Notes: generated by a model not told the origin, from the letters alone. A DNA stretch of 64,000 bases from Debaryomyces hansenii CBS767 (GCF_000006445.2 NC_006049.2:1736001-1800000), one strand, 5' to 3'. Shown: positions 11,001 through 20,376, numbered from the stretch's first letter. Translations and numbers: made by a program.

Positions 11001-11153
11001 ATTAGAGATATGAACCGTAAAAAGGCTGAAGGTACCCAATCAACTATTAGTGAATTTTTTCCTCAGGACTATATTCAAACAAGAAAGGAGATTGGCTTGG
11101 GTAAGAGGATGAAAACTGCAGCACAGAGACTAAATAAGAACAAAAAAGGGTGA
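8049..11153 (+). CDS. RAD2: Nucleotide-excision-repair endonuclease Rad2 (XPG)
   Basis: 1034 residues, matching the family. Rad2/XPG makes the 3' incision in nucleotide-excision repair. The N nuclease region starts at residue 1 (MGVNSLWDIL, then FDGG near 77). The I region begins about residue 765, with the acidic metal-binding cluster MEAEAQCAEL and DDSDCFLFG (about 790-820) and the helix-hairpin-helix block GSDYTEGIKGIGP. A long acidic spacer between them includes a Glu run coded by (GAA)n near 9145-9172. A PCNA-binding box, QSTISEFF, sits at about 997-1004, followed by a basic tail. The start is fixed because the N-terminal Gly of the FEN1 family directly follows Met1. APL6 follows 130 bp downstream on the same strand; the two genes are also near each other in S. 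cerevisiae. Confidence 0.95.
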   Translation: MGVNSLWDILGPSARPVRLEALSRKKLAVDASIWIYQFLKAVRDQEGNSMPQAHIVGFFRRICKLLYFGIYPIFVFDGGAPALKRQTINQRRERREGKKESKEQTARKLLAIQVHRKADQAKYRPKDQDFNDETVYLEDLPNLHPLHGPGGEGDKNQLSPEKHTKFVKKDEYHLPELKKIKAPNGDLRIMPEEEEFDELAKESFDNVNGVDINTVDPNSKEFLELPLETQYMVLSHLRLRSRLRMGFNKDQLENLFPNSMDFSKFQIQQVQKRNFYTQKLMNVSGMGDEGNATRRIAGDKDRKYALVRNDDGWTLALDENGSSIDKPIALDSNTDENKVTVEANNNKDSNNSNKSHKVTIVESDNEEEEEEEEEEIEWDDVPLEGNDVEETEEEKDVQKAIIESIYNMYEDKTSDDSHSAKELRQAIESSKKDLLDLKIREEDMILNGILNWRNDLMTDDSQEQHDYQKNETELKPLPDLQSFSFGQSMLFQNALETEADDIQKSEANNVISSGDDKKNPTSNVLTFQKQINSDLDNPKNVYMSGKHEPEVVQLEDELTDMTEERSNRTTDNNSGTTANIKNQPLPLWFNEEISQMGNYEQETFVPENDSKKRKYQEDEEVGLISWNEAKDMMGDDYEKDYSDASIEEVQVNNDKVVDNNNNYNSNNNTSTDIGRVDSTSEPTAKIADEARDKDKERKGVVLDYDFEEEDEEQFIEQMKEEENEHEMFKSHIRANHEIPPPPIHTSITNEQLLQEQLQKAKRDSDEVTETMIRDVQELLRRFGIPYITAPMEAEAQCAELLKLNLVDGIITDDSDCFLFGGDKVYKNMFNQKQYVECYIMNDINSRMGLSQEKLIDLALLLGSDYTEGIKGIGPVMAMEILAEFGSLKKFKQWFDENTKTTVPPDKSGLTSIKRSLLNRIKNGTFFLPESFPDNVIFDAYKQPEVDHDKSEFKWGVPSLDQIRSFLMYNVSWSQARVDEVMVPLIRDMNRKKAEGTQSTISEFFPQDYIQTRKEIGLGKRMKTAAQRLNKNKKG

Positions 11154-11283
11154 GAATATCTTCCAGAAATGTGTACATATTACCTAAATAGGAAATCTAG
11201 AAATACTATAGCGCTTTCACATATATTTCGATTCGAAACAGTATAGTAACTCCGTAGAAAGAACTTAAACCCCATAAAACAAT

Positions 11284-13755
11284 ATGACGGAGTCATTGGC
11301 CAAAATATCTTCAATGTTGGAATCCGCTAGGGATTTGACTATTGAAGTGGCCGCGTCTGCCTCCTCAAGGCTCTCGGAAACACCAAGTGCATTGAGACCT
11401 AAAGAGATTTCCAAATTATTGAATTCTAGAGTAGACAGAGACAATCTAAGTGGCATGAAGTGTGTAATATCTTCAATAGCAAGGGGGGAGGATGGGTTGC
11501 CCTACTTTGCTGATGTTGTTAAGAATATTACTTCTGCCAACAGTAAGGTAAAGAATTTAGTCTTGATATATCTTACGAGATATGCAGAGGTGGAACCTGA
11601 TACAGCACTCTTGTCGATTAATTCCATCCAAAAATCTTTGAATGATAAGAATCCAATTGACAGAGCTAGTGCTATTAGATCAATGGCTGGTATCAGGATT
11701 GCATCTATAGCTCCAATATTGCTGTTATGTATTAAGAGAACCATTTCTGACCCCTCTCCATTAGTACGAGCATCAACGGCAATTGCTATTGGGAAAGTTT
11801 ATGACATGGAAAACACGAAGAAGAAACAATTGTTTGAATATTTATCGAAATTATTAGCTGATAGCAATTCGCAAGTGGTTGGAACTGCTCTTAAGACATA
11901 CTTTAAAGTCATGCCTTATTTGAAATCGTATAAGAAAAAATGGGAGCCAATACATGGGAACTTTCGTCGCTTTTGTAGTATTATCAGTGAATTAGATGAA
12001 TGGAGTCAATCTTTTATGATTGAAATTTTAACAGAATACTCTAGAATATTTTTACCCAGACCAAAGCTTTATTTGAAAAATGATTCAAGTCAAGTAATTG
12101 ACCTACCTGATGATTACTCGAAAATTCCTTATCATAAGTACGAGGTATCAATGGATAAAGATCTTCAATTGTTTGTTGATTCATTGAGAACGTTGATATA
12201 CTCCAGATCAGAATTCGTTATTTTGAGTATATCGAAAGCAATATTTTCATTGACAGCTCCACGTATCTATAAAGACCTTCAAATAGACGTGGCTCTAACT
12301 CGATTAGCATGCTCATTGAATAATATCCAGGTTTCATTATACGCCCTACAAACAATTTCTTTAATATCTTTGAGTGACCAAACTATCTTTTCACCTCACT
12401 TTAAAAAGTTTTATGTATACCCTATGGATCCAATTCCAATTGCCAAAATAAAGTTACAAATTTTATCATTGTTAGCGAATGAAGATAATGTGAAATATAT
12501 TTTCGAAGAATTAAAGTATTACTCAGTTAATTCAATGGAAAATAAGATTGCTAATGAGTCTATCAGGGCCATTGGTAGCTGCTCACAAATATCTCCGTAT
12601 TGGAATGAGAAAATTTTGAAGTGGTGTTTGAAACAAATAAGAATTGCAGGTGGTTCATCGTTGAATGAATTACTAACTGTTATTAGATATTTAATACAAC
12701 AAAAACAAAACTTTATGGACGAGAAGGAAAAGCAAGATATAATTAAAAGCACTTACAGATTATCATTAGTATTACAAGATCAGACATCTAATTTGGAAAG
12801 TGATGCGAAAGCTAGTATTATATGGATAATTGGAGAATTCACCGAAGCAGCCAACAATACTATAGGACCTGATGTGCTACGATTATTAATAAAAACTTTT
12901 GCATTCGAATCAGAAGTAGTTAGATATCAAACACTAGTCTTATCTGCAAAAATTTTATCTTTTGAATTAGACAAAGTTAAGAATGAAGTTGGTGATGATA
13001 ATTATCTGGCAATTGAAGAGTTTTTACAAGAGAATATTGTATCTCAAATGTTTCAACATGTCTTACAATTAGCAAAGTATGATCCTTCATATGATACGAG
13101 GGACAGGGCTAGAATGTTTAACGTTTTGTTAAATACTGGCAGTAAGCAATCTCAGTTGGCTTCATTGTTTTTGCGCGTTCCTAAACCTGTTCCAATATCA
13201 ACACTATTTTCAAAAGGAATTCAAACAGATGAAGTATTGACAACCAGTATATTGATGAAATATTTCAATATAACAGAATGGGCTGACCCTTCAACGCACC
13301 CCCCACCTTCAATAAGAAAGGTTGCACCTATTCAGTCCAATAATTTGGGCGGAAAGATTGTATCTATTTCGTCATCATCAATGCAAAATAAATCCACTTC
13401 TCCTGAACCACTATCAGAACATGCAATTTCTTCTCGACAATACCAGAATAGTAATGTTGATAAAATAATTCCTAAACCAGTATATCAGTTACAAAGTCTT
13501 GACGAATTCTTTGGAAGTGAAGAGGAAGAAAGTGAAGAGGAAGAGAGTGAAGAAGAGAGTGAAGAGGAAGGGAGTGAAGAGGAAGGGGGTGAAGAGGAAG
13601 GGAGTGAAGAGAAAGATAGTGAAGAAGAAGAGAGCGAAGAGGAAGAGAGTAACGAAGAAGAACATGAAGACGATATTGTGAGTCGCAGTGACGAAGATGA
13701 AAATGACTACTTACAGAAGTCTAGGGCTGAAAAGAGCACGGAAGGAACACCATAG
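11284..13755 (+). CDS. APL6: AP-3 adaptor complex beta subunit Apl6
   Basis: 823 residues, similar to yeast Apl6. It is the large beta subunit of AP-3, which sorts cargo from the Golgi directly to the vacuole. The N-terminal trunk (about 1-620) is an alpha-solenoid with adaptin blocks such as KNLVLIYLTRYAEVEPDTALLSIN. The C-terminal hinge (about 660-823) is low-complexity and extremely acidic, made of SEEEE/SEEEG repeats (see the repeat at 13516-13664) that are good casein-kinase-type sites. I see no well-formed ear domain, as is usual for fungal AP-3 beta. It converges with MMM1. Confidence 0.92.
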   Translation: MTESLAKISSMLESARDLTIEVAASASSRLSETPSALRPKEISKLLNSRVDRDNLSGMKCVISSIARGEDGLPYFADVVKNITSANSKVKNLVLIYLTRYAEVEPDTALLSINSIQKSLNDKNPIDRASAIRSMAGIRIASIAPILLLCIKRTISDPSPLVRASTAIAIGKVYDMENTKKKQLFEYLSKLLADSNSQVVGTALKTYFKVMPYLKSYKKKWEPIHGNFRRFCSIISELDEWSQSFMIEILTEYSRIFLPRPKLYLKNDSSQVIDLPDDYSKIPYHKYEVSMDKDLQLFVDSLRTLIYSRSEFVILSISKAIFSLTAPRIYKDLQIDVALTRLACSLNNIQVSLYALQTISLISLSDQTIFSPHFKKFYVYPMDPIPIAKIKLQILSLLANEDNVKYIFEELKYYSVNSMENKIANESIRAIGSCSQISPYWNEKILKWCLKQIRIAGGSSLNELLTVIRYLIQQKQNFMDEKEKQDIIKSTYRLSLVLQDQTSNLESDAKASIIWIIGEFTEAANNTIGPDVLRLLIKTFAFESEVVRYQTLVLSAKILSFELDKVKNEVGDDNYLAIEEFLQENIVSQMFQHVLQLAKYDPSYDTRDRARMFNVLLNTGSKQSQLASLFLRVPKPVPISTLFSKGIQTDEVLTTSILMKYFNITEWADPSTHPPPSIRKVAPIQSNNLGGKIVSISSSSMQNKSTSPEPLSEHAISSRQYQNSNVDKIIPKPVYQLQSLDEFFGSEEEESEEEESEEESEEEGSEEEGGEEEGSEEKDSEEEESEEEESNEEEHEDDIVSRSDEDENDYLQKSRAEKSTEGTP
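13516..13664 (+). repeat. 15-bp minisatellite coding Ser-Glu repeats in APL6
   Basis: About ten imperfect tandem copies of a 15-bp unit of the form AGTGAAGAGGAAGRG, in frame and coding SEEEE/SEEEG. One copy is shortened by a codon (AGTGAAGAAGAG), as expected from slippage. Later copies diverge (AGTGAAGAGAAAGAT, AGCGAAGAGGAAGAG). Confidence 0.9.
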
Positions 13756-14135
13756 AGACTAGGAATATATAAGTTTCTATTAGCACATATTCTATTTAAT
13801 AAAGCACGAATTTCAAAGTTAAAGGAAAGTTTCATTTTGCAAGAATCGCAGTAAGTACCAAATACAGAAATGCACTGCAATTAGGCGATTGTGATATAGA
13901 TTGTGCATTACATATTGAACCTAAGCGCATATATGTATTTATAACCAAAATAGATCTATAGAAAATATTTCGATTCGACTGCTAATATCAAGCAATGATA
14001 ATATCCATATTTATATGTCAGGGATACTGGTTGTAGTCAAGATTTGAACTGATTGTGAACAAAAATTTTATTGTTAAAAACAAGATCTAAAGTGATGGTC
14101 CTTAATGATTAGGTATTTATCTATGGCATCAAAAT
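13756..14135. other. Convergent intergenic region, APL6 / MMM1
   Basis: AT-rich spacer between two 3' ends, 380 bp. TATATA-type sequences near 13930 could be 3'-end signals. A weak C/D-snoRNA-like arrangement was considered and rejected. Confidence 0.5.
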
Positions 14136-15482
14136 TCATATCAGCGCCTCTTCAGTTTTATCTACAATACCGTTCGCATTCGAATGAACGGGTTCTCTAG
14201 TGTTTTGTCTTCTCGGCCATAATGACGGAACTTTAACAACCTGAAATCTTGGCTCTATACATCTTTCAATAAACCAACTTCTCAATTTACTTTCGATTAA
14301 TGAAGATATCTTTGGAACATCTTGTAACTTGGCTCTAGATCCAATCAAAGATTTTACAGTAAATTCAAGTCTGTAATCCGGCGAGAAAGAGAACATCAAT
14401 GCCGTTCCTGTGTCTTCTTGAGACCTTTTGGCCTTAGAGTGTTTCGTTTCAGAACTGGATGGTACATCATGGCTAGCTCTTGAGCTTGAATTATTCACAG
14501 GTGTTGGTTGTTGAGTTTGGTTTTGAGAATTCGGTTCATTAGATGGTCCAGGAGACGGAGTCGTAACGTTTTGTAGATCTAAAAACTCCTCATCGTTAGT
14601 ATTTATTAAAGCAACAGTTAAACATCCTGAAAATCTAACTATGGACACTGATAATTGAACGGGTAACACAGCAGTTAAAGGTCTCGGATGATTCAACAAG
14701 AGTCTAGTCTCAATACCCAACGTTAATGTATCGGATAAATCAACATCAATTTTCGCTTCAAGTCTACCAGATCTATCTTTACTATGTTTTATACGACAGT
14801 TTGAAAAAATTGGAAAATCATCACCTATATCTATTTCTGTTAATTTAATCTTATCCATATAATCTGGTAGATCCAGGTTTGTTAAAAATTCATTTAAGGA
14901 ATGATAAATATTGTCTGACAACAAGGCTTCAGTTCTTAATTGAGATATAGTTTGTGCAATAAGGACGTTAAACCAATCTAGTGATTCTGGTGAATGATTC
15001 TCCACATCATAATATGTCTTTTCCAATATCGTAGAGATCTTCGAAAGATTCGGCAGGTTGAGGTCATCTTCTTTATTATTATTTGGATCTTTATCTTCAT
15101 TCAGTGTACCCCTTACATTTTTGTTTCTTTTGACAATAACGCCTGATATATCTTTATTGGAAGAACTAGTGGTGGTGGTTGTAGCTGAAGAATCAGCAAA
15201 CACAAAAAATTTAATGAATATCGCTACCACTACAATCACGCTTAATTGACCAACAACAAGTCCTTGTGTAAAGCTCCATGTATGATTTAGAGTAGGGATT
15301 GAACTGGTGTGTACATTATCATTATTAAAAAGTTCTCGTTGTTGTTGAAACAATTCCTGTTGCGCCTTTAGTTGCGCCTGTAGTTGTTCAAACGATAGCA
15401 AATGTGCCCGTGTAGTTTCCGTATTATCTTCATCAGCACTTATTAGTTCGCTTGTTCCCGAATAAATAACACTTTCCGTCAT
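14136..15482 (-). CDS. MMM1: ERMES subunit Mmm1 (SMP domain)
   Basis: About 448 residues from the ATG at 15482; the open frame upstream begins at TTG and adds no family sequence. Mmm1 is the ER-anchored subunit of ERMES, the ER-mitochondria tether that moves phospholipids. A short lumenal N-terminus with a Gln-rich segment (LQAQLKAQQELFQQQ) is followed by one membrane span at about 80-105 (GLVVGQLSVIVVVAIFIKF). The SMP lipid-binding domain runs from about 160 to 430, with SLDWFNVLIAQ at its start and the block PVQLSVSIVRFSG. A Ser/Pro/Gln-rich insert (about 300-350) interrupts the SMP domain. Its promoter lies in the 257-bp gap to the PCT1 stop. Confidence 0.93.
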   Translation of the reverse strand: MTESVIYSGTSELISADEDNTETTRAHLLSFEQLQAQLKAQQELFQQQRELFNNDNVHTSSIPTLNHTWSFTQGLVVGQLSVIVVVAIFIKFFVFADSSATTTTTSSSNKDISGVIVKRNKNVRGTLNEDKDPNNNKEDDLNLPNLSKISTILEKTYYDVENHSPESLDWFNVLIAQTISQLRTEALLSDNIYHSLNEFLTNLDLPDYMDKIKLTEIDIGDDFPIFSNCRIKHSKDRSGRLEAKIDVDLSDTLTLGIETRLLLNHPRPLTAVLPVQLSVSIVRFSGCLTVALINTNDEEFLDLQNVTTPSPGPSNEPNSQNQTQQPTPVNNSSSRASHDVPSSSETKHSKAKRSQEDTGTALMFSFSPDYRLEFTVKSLIGSRAKLQDVPKISSLIESKLRSWFIERCIEPRFQVVKVPSLWPRRQNTREPVHSNANGIVDKTEEALI

Positions 15483-15739
15483 AACGCATGTAATTACTTT
15501 GATGGATAGTATTATAGACTGATAAAAAACAAACTCGTCTTTTAGTTCGCACTTTACTATGATGGTTTTGATCAGATCAGATGCTATAAATTTGCCTACA
15601 ATACAAAACAATTTTACTAATTATTTATATTAAGAAAAATGTAATCTTCAACATTGACAACGCCGAAGGATTAAGTCTAATACAGTGTTGAGCAGTATAT
15701 TATAAGTTTTAAAGAATGTGACTTGTGTGCATGATAGGA

Positions 15740-17080
15740 TTAACTAGATTTTTGAGTTCTCTTGTTGATCTTCTTTGAATTTTTAGGAGTACTTGTAACC
15801 GACTTGGAGGTCATTTTAGGCGACTTGGAACTTGATACAGAAGACGCCGAGGATTTATTATTGTTCAACTTCGAAGATCTTGTGGAAGATCTAGTCGATT
15901 TTCTAGATAAAGATTCCAGAGATGGTTCAGATTTCTCATTAGCTGATAATTCATCCCCTTTTATCCATCCTTTAACGTTAGCTAAAATAGATTTACCATT
16001 GAGGTCTTTATTAGCATTTCCGATATACTTGGAAGCAAAGTCCGTCAATGGAGAGTTGGCTCTTGAATTCACTTCATCAAATTCTGAAGTGATACTATTA
16101 TTATCTGACAGGGAAGATGATCCTGTTTTCTTACCCCTGATATATTCCCTTACTTCGAAATAAAGATCTTTGGAAACATTATTAATATTTGTTTTATTTT
16201 TCGTCCAGTAGGATCTGAAATCATTAATATGCTTTTTGAATTCTAATTCATTTTTCTTTAACCAACTAACATTCAATTCTTCTCTTGTTGCACCACGGGC
16301 AAAGTTTCTCATCAAATACTTATCGTAATCTCTAATGATTTTGGTGATGATATCTGACGTTGAAATGCCCTCTGTTCTTTGGGTCGTTAAGAACATCCCC
16401 ATTTCTTTGATAGGCTTATAAATATCGTCTGAATCGGTAGACGCGTATGGCAAATCATCATGGGCAACATAATCAATTTTATGCTGGAGTAAAAATTCAG
16501 TAGTTACACACCAAGGAGCATTGGGAATAACCTCATCAACCCATCTACAATGCTGCAATGTTTCGATTCTCTGTTGATCAGTCAACACGGTCAATCCCTT
16601 TCTCTTATGGGTTTCCACATCAGAAGGAATTCCACACACCAACGCAACATTAGGAAATGCTTTCTTGGCTTGCTCTAATTGCTTCATATGACCTAAGTGA
16701 AACAAATCAAACACCCCGTCAGCATAAATCCTGATAGGTCTATCTTTGGGTGGGATGTTAAACTTAAACCCAAGCGGCCTATATTTTCTTAATTCCTCTG
16801 GCAACTCAGCATCTAACTTTTTTTCATTCTCTTCAAACTCTATCTCTTCTTTAGTTTTAACCTTTCTTCTTTTGGTGTCACGCGTACCTTCTTTATCGCT
16901 TTCAGTAGTATCTGAATCATGTGGTGATTCAACTGGTGTTGGGGTTGCTGATTCACTATCCGCTCTCTTTCTCTTTCTAAATAACGATGCGATAGAATCA
17001 ACAGAGATCGTTCTACCTAATGGACTACCAGTCCTCAAATCAGCAACTTCCGCAGAATTAGATCTAGAATCTTGGGACAT
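15740..17080 (-). CDS. PCT1: Choline-phosphate cytidylyltransferase Pct1
   Basis: 446 residues. Catalyses CTP + phosphocholine to CDP-choline, the rate-limiting step of the Kennedy pathway for phosphatidylcholine. The catalytic domain (about 113-250) carries the HxGH motif as HLGH at 128-131 and the RTEGISTS signature at 235-242. The N-terminal part has basic runs (RKRKR, KRRK) that fit a nuclear localisation signal. A helical region follows the catalytic domain, and the C-terminus is a Ser/Lys-rich tail, likely disordered and phosphorylated. It is divergent from YCH1, as in S. cerevisiae. Confidence 0.95.
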   Translation of the reverse strand: MSQDSRSNSAEVADLRTGSPLGRTISVDSIASLFRKRKRADSESATPTPVESPHDSDTTESDKEGTRDTKRRKVKTKEEIEFEENEKKLDAELPEELRKYRPLGFKFNIPPKDRPIRIYADGVFDLFHLGHMKQLEQAKKAFPNVALVCGIPSDVETHKRKGLTVLTDQQRIETLQHCRWVDEVIPNAPWCVTTEFLLQHKIDYVAHDDLPYASTDSDDIYKPIKEMGMFLTTQRTEGISTSDIITKIIRDYDKYLMRNFARGATREELNVSWLKKNELEFKKHINDFRSYWTKNKTNINNVSKDLYFEVREYIRGKKTGSSSLSDNNSITSEFDEVNSRANSPLTDFASKYIGNANKDLNGKSILANVKGWIKGDELSANEKSEPSLESLSRKSTRSSTRSSKLNNNKSSASSVSSSKSPKMTSKSVTSTPKNSKKINKRTQKSS

Positions 17081-17460
17081 TGTTTTTTACTTAATTAGAT
17101 GAACAATTCCAAAAAATTTAACGGATCTAGGACCTTGATTTGCTCAACCACGAAAATAATATATTTTGATAAAGGTATCAAAATTTTACGTTTAATAAAC
17201 AAAAAAATACCAAGAAACTTCGAATGGGATTAAAATGACCAATGACCAATAATTATAGTAATAATACTGATAAATATTGGGTTGTAGATACCTTACGCCA
17301 AACTAGCTAAGTAGTATTAAGAGCTTGAAAAATTAGACGGTACAATGTGGTCCCATGTGAACACAAAATCACGTGAAAAAATTCAATACATTGTACAGCA
17401 AACATACGGTGTAGCAAGACGTGAAGTTATAAGTGTATCTTGAAGGTTGTATTTAACATC
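17081..17460. promoter_or_regulatory. Divergent PCT1 / YCH1 promoter with E-box
   Basis: A 380-bp shared upstream region. It contains TCACGTGA at 17369-17376, a Cbf1/Pho4-type E-box. This sits almost at the centre of a 9-bp perfect inverted repeat, GTACAATGT (17340-17348) and ACATTGTAC (17388-17396). The whole arrangement lies 65-120 bp upstream of the YCH1 ATG. Confidence 0.6.
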
Positions 17461-17913
17461 ATGTCGAGAATATATTCTATTTCAGATATTAAGTTACTCA
17501 AACCAAGTAAACTTCGCAGTTGGTTTAGAAATGGGTCTTCTACGGGGGCTGGAACGTTTGCCGTAGTAGACGTCAGAGAATCCGATTATGTTGGAGGCCA
17601 TATAAAAGGATGCTACCACTATCCCGCTGGAAGCTTTGAGACCAGTTTTGGAGAACTTCAAGACAAACTTGTGAAGAATGAAATCAACGATGTAGTTTTC
17701 CATTGTATGTTATCGCAGGCAAGAGGGCCTAAGGCGACGTTGAGATTCATGAGATCGTTGAACGACGTCGACCCTAAGCAACGTGAATTTTTCGATAACT
17801 TGAACATATGGGTGTTACAGGGTGGGTTCTCGAAGTGGCAGCAAGAATACGGAGAGGATGTAGACGTGACTGAAGGCTATGACAAAGAATTATGGCAATT
17901 TGGAAATTTCTAG
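17461..17913 (+). CDS. YCH1: Rhodanese-fold (Cdc25-like) phosphatase Ych1
   Basis: About 150 residues from the ATG at 17461; the longer frame starts at TTG. A single rhodanese domain with the phosphatase-type active-site loop C-M-L-S-Q-A-R (Cys82 to Arg88), the CX5R form seen in Cdc25, arsenate reductase Acr2 and Ych1. The closing block LQGGFSKWQ is typical of rhodaneses. The PCT1 neighbourhood supports Ych1 rather than an arsenate reductase. The physiological substrate is not clear from sequence. Confidence 0.88.
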   Translation: MSRIYSISDIKLLKPSKLRSWFRNGSSTGAGTFAVVDVRESDYVGGHIKGCYHYPAGSFETSFGELQDKLVKNEINDVVFHCMLSQARGPKATLRFMRSLNDVDPKQREFFDNLNIWVLQGGFSKWQQEYGEDVDVTEGYDKELWQFGNF

Positions 17914-18395
17914 TCCTTTGTGTGGGATTCGAAGATCAACGCCGAATATTAGGCTTATATAGACTATACGAAAATATTATATTACTTGCTGGTGTTCGAG
18001 TCTTTGAGTTTGATTATCAGCTTATTTGATTCGCAGTGCTCTCGAGCCTTGTTTCGGCTTGTGTCTAGTTCCTTCGAAATTTATCAATATATTCTATTTA
18101 AGGTAACAGATACACGGTACTGGAATTTTTGTCACAGCCTGATTTTAGTTAAGCCATTTTCTGAGTCTCGGAAACCTTCATTATTATTTAATTTAACCAA
18201 GATGGGTGCTTAAGGTACGGTTCGCGTCTTTTCTAATGCCGGACAATTGAAAATTCAAATCCCGATGTTCCAAGGCTGCAAATTAACAATTCCTAAGCAC
18301 CTTAATAGCTTAGTTAGTATATAAGGGTATAAATAGTCCATCATTTATGGACTGTTCTTGAATATAAGTATCTTTTTAATATTAATTAACATACA
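17914..18395. promoter_or_regulatory. CRH-type gene promoter: TATA boxes and hairpins
   Basis: Upstream of the transglycosylase gene are two TATA-like boxes (18318-18325 and 18328-18335). They run into a 7-bp perfect hairpin, AGTCCAT-CATTT-ATGGACT (18335-18353), about 43 nt before the ATG and so probably in the 5' leader. Farther up, GGTGCTTAAGG (18205-18215) and CCTAAGCACC (18292-18301) form an interrupted inverted repeat around a 76-bp spacer. Confidence 0.55.
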
Positions 18396-19610
18396 ATGGT
18401 TCACATTAAGAAAAGTTTATTAGCACTCTCAGCCATAATTGCATTGAGTTCTGCTACATCTACCTCTAGTACATGCAATCCGATTTCATCGTCGAACTGT
18501 CCTGCTGATAAGGCATTGGCAACTGATCTTTCAGAAGATTTTTCAAGTAATTCAACACAATTCGAAGTTACGTCCACTGAATCTGGTGTGTCGTTTGGTG
18601 ATGACGGATTGACATTAACTATTGCAAAACGTTTAGATAATCCAGCATTGAAATCTAAATTCTATATTATGTTTGGAAGAGTCGAAGTTCACATGAAGGC
18701 TGCTAATGGTACTGGTATTGTTTCTGATTTCTATCTTCAATCTGATGACTTGGATGAAATTGATATTGAATTCTTAGGAGGTGATGATACCCAATTCCAG
18801 TCAAATTACTTCTCGAAAGGTGACACCACCACATATGATAGAGGTGAATATCACACAGTTCTGGGAGATTCTCCTCAAACAGGGTTTCATAATTATACCA
18901 TTGACTGGACCGAAGAAGAATGTGTATGGTATTTAGATGGTGAAGCTGTGAGAACTTTGAAGAATTCATCATCTGAAGGTTATCCACAAACTCCAATGTA
19001 TCTTATGACTGGTGCCTGGGCTGGTGGTGATTCATCCAACGCAGCTGGTACTATTGAATGGGCTGGAGGTGAAACTGATTACTCTGAAGCACCTTTCTCA
19101 ATGACAATTAAGAAATTAATTGTTAGTGATTATTCGACTGGTAAAGAATATTCCTACGGTGATCAATCGGGTGATTGGACATCAATTAAAGCTAAAGACG
19201 GTGAAATTAATGGTAGAATTGATAAGGTTAATATTGAAGGCGGTGACGATTCATCTTCCTCAAGCACCGAATCTTCGACCTCTGCTTCATCCACTTCAGC
19301 ATCCGACTCGAGTTCTAGTTCGGATTCAAATGCATCAAAAACAGCCTCTTCATCTGGATCCTCGACAACATCTGGCTCCTCGACTACATCTGACAAGAGA
19401 GTAAACAGTTCAGAAGCAGTATCGACTTCACTTGAAGCAGAAGCCACAACCGTCTCTTCCACTAGTACTTCTGGCTCTTCCAAGAAGGCAAGCACTTCCA
19501 GCCCAGCTACTGCTTCTGTAAGCGAAAAATCTTCAGACAATTCCGCTTCTGGTTTCACAATTAGTTCAATGATGATTGGCGTTTCAATCTTAATGTCTAT
19601 TCTTGTTTAA
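18396..19610 (+). CDS. CRH11: GPI-anchored GH16 chitin-glucan transglycosylase (Crh family)
   Basis: 404 residues. Crh enzymes link chitin to beta-glucan in the fungal cell wall. An N-terminal signal peptide (about 1-20) is followed by a GH16 domain to about residue 270. The catalytic motif DEIDIEF is at 120-126, with Glu121 and Glu125 as nucleophile and acid/base by family knowledge. Further signatures are NYFSKGDTTTYDRGEYH and HNYTIDWT. A Ser/Thr-rich stalk (about 285-380) and a final hydrophobic stretch (GFTISSMMIGVSILMSILV) fit GPI attachment. The CRH11-type name is by resemblance; another CRH paralogue is possible. Promoter strength is suggested by two TATA boxes. Confidence 0.85.
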   Translation: MVHIKKSLLALSAIIALSSATSTSSTCNPISSSNCPADKALATDLSEDFSSNSTQFEVTSTESGVSFGDDGLTLTIAKRLDNPALKSKFYIMFGRVEVHMKAANGTGIVSDFYLQSDDLDEIDIEFLGGDDTQFQSNYFSKGDTTTYDRGEYHTVLGDSPQTGFHNYTIDWTEEECVWYLDGEAVRTLKNSSSEGYPQTPMYLMTGAWAGGDSSNAAGTIEWAGGETDYSEAPFSMTIKKLIVSDYSTGKEYSYGDQSGDWTSIKAKDGEINGRIDKVNIEGGDDSSSSSTESSTSASSTSASDSSSSSDSNASKTASSSGSSTTSGSSTTSDKRVNSSEAVSTSLEAEATTVSSTSTSGSSKKASTSSPATASVSEKSSDNSASGFTISSMMIGVSILMSILV

Positions 19611-19726
19611 ATTACCCTTCTCTGAAATCAATAATATATATTTAATAAAATTAATATAAATGATAGAATAAATGTATACAATAAAGATCTAATGCTAAAA
19701 GAGTAGTCCTATATTTATGGTATTGT

Positions 19727-20305
19727 TTAGATTAAACTTGGTCCTTCATAAGTATTATTGTACATCGATGCCTGTTGTGGCTGCTGATAGTTTTGTGTAT
19801 ATTGAGGTTGCATTTGTTGAAATTGATGTGGTTGATTCCATTGCTGCTGCTGAGGCTGTTGTTGGGATGGTTGTTGAGGAAATTGCTGATTATTAGTCAT
19901 TTGTTGTTGTAGTTCCATTCTTGCGTTATTCAAGTAGTATTGTTTTTGAGACTCTTGTTGAGTGTCTGGAAAAACGGGAACAGTAGGTAAGTTTTCCAAC
20001 CCACCGGCAGTTGGTTGTGGCTTCAATTGCGGTTGTGGTCCATTGCTGACATTATTAAAAAGATTAGTTGTTGTTTCAGATACTTTGAATGGGTTAGATC
20101 CTGTAGCAGTACTTGTAACTTGTTGTGGTTTGTCATTCGCGAATGATAATGGCGTAGTAGAACTGTTTTGCGAAAATCTGGTATTGAAAAATGGATTCGA
20201 ACCAGTGTTCATGGAATTTAATTGTTGATTTGCCATAGACGAACCTGAATTCGAAAATGGATTAGTATCGGCCCTTGATATTCCAGAATGCATACTTTGT
20301 TGAAG

Positions 20306-20376
<71 letters not shown>

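Noticed and set aside
13499..13681. Lys/Arg-rich 60-codon frame
   Set aside because: It is a +2 frame of the APL6 minisatellite and starts inside APL6.
13995..14052. Possible C/D snoRNA (ATGATAA and CTGA about 55 nt apart)
   Set aside because: The C box has a mismatch, and the flanks do not form the terminal stem.
18254..18263. TTCAAATCCC resembling a tRNA B box
   Set aside because: No A box, acceptor stem or cloverleaf could be built around it.
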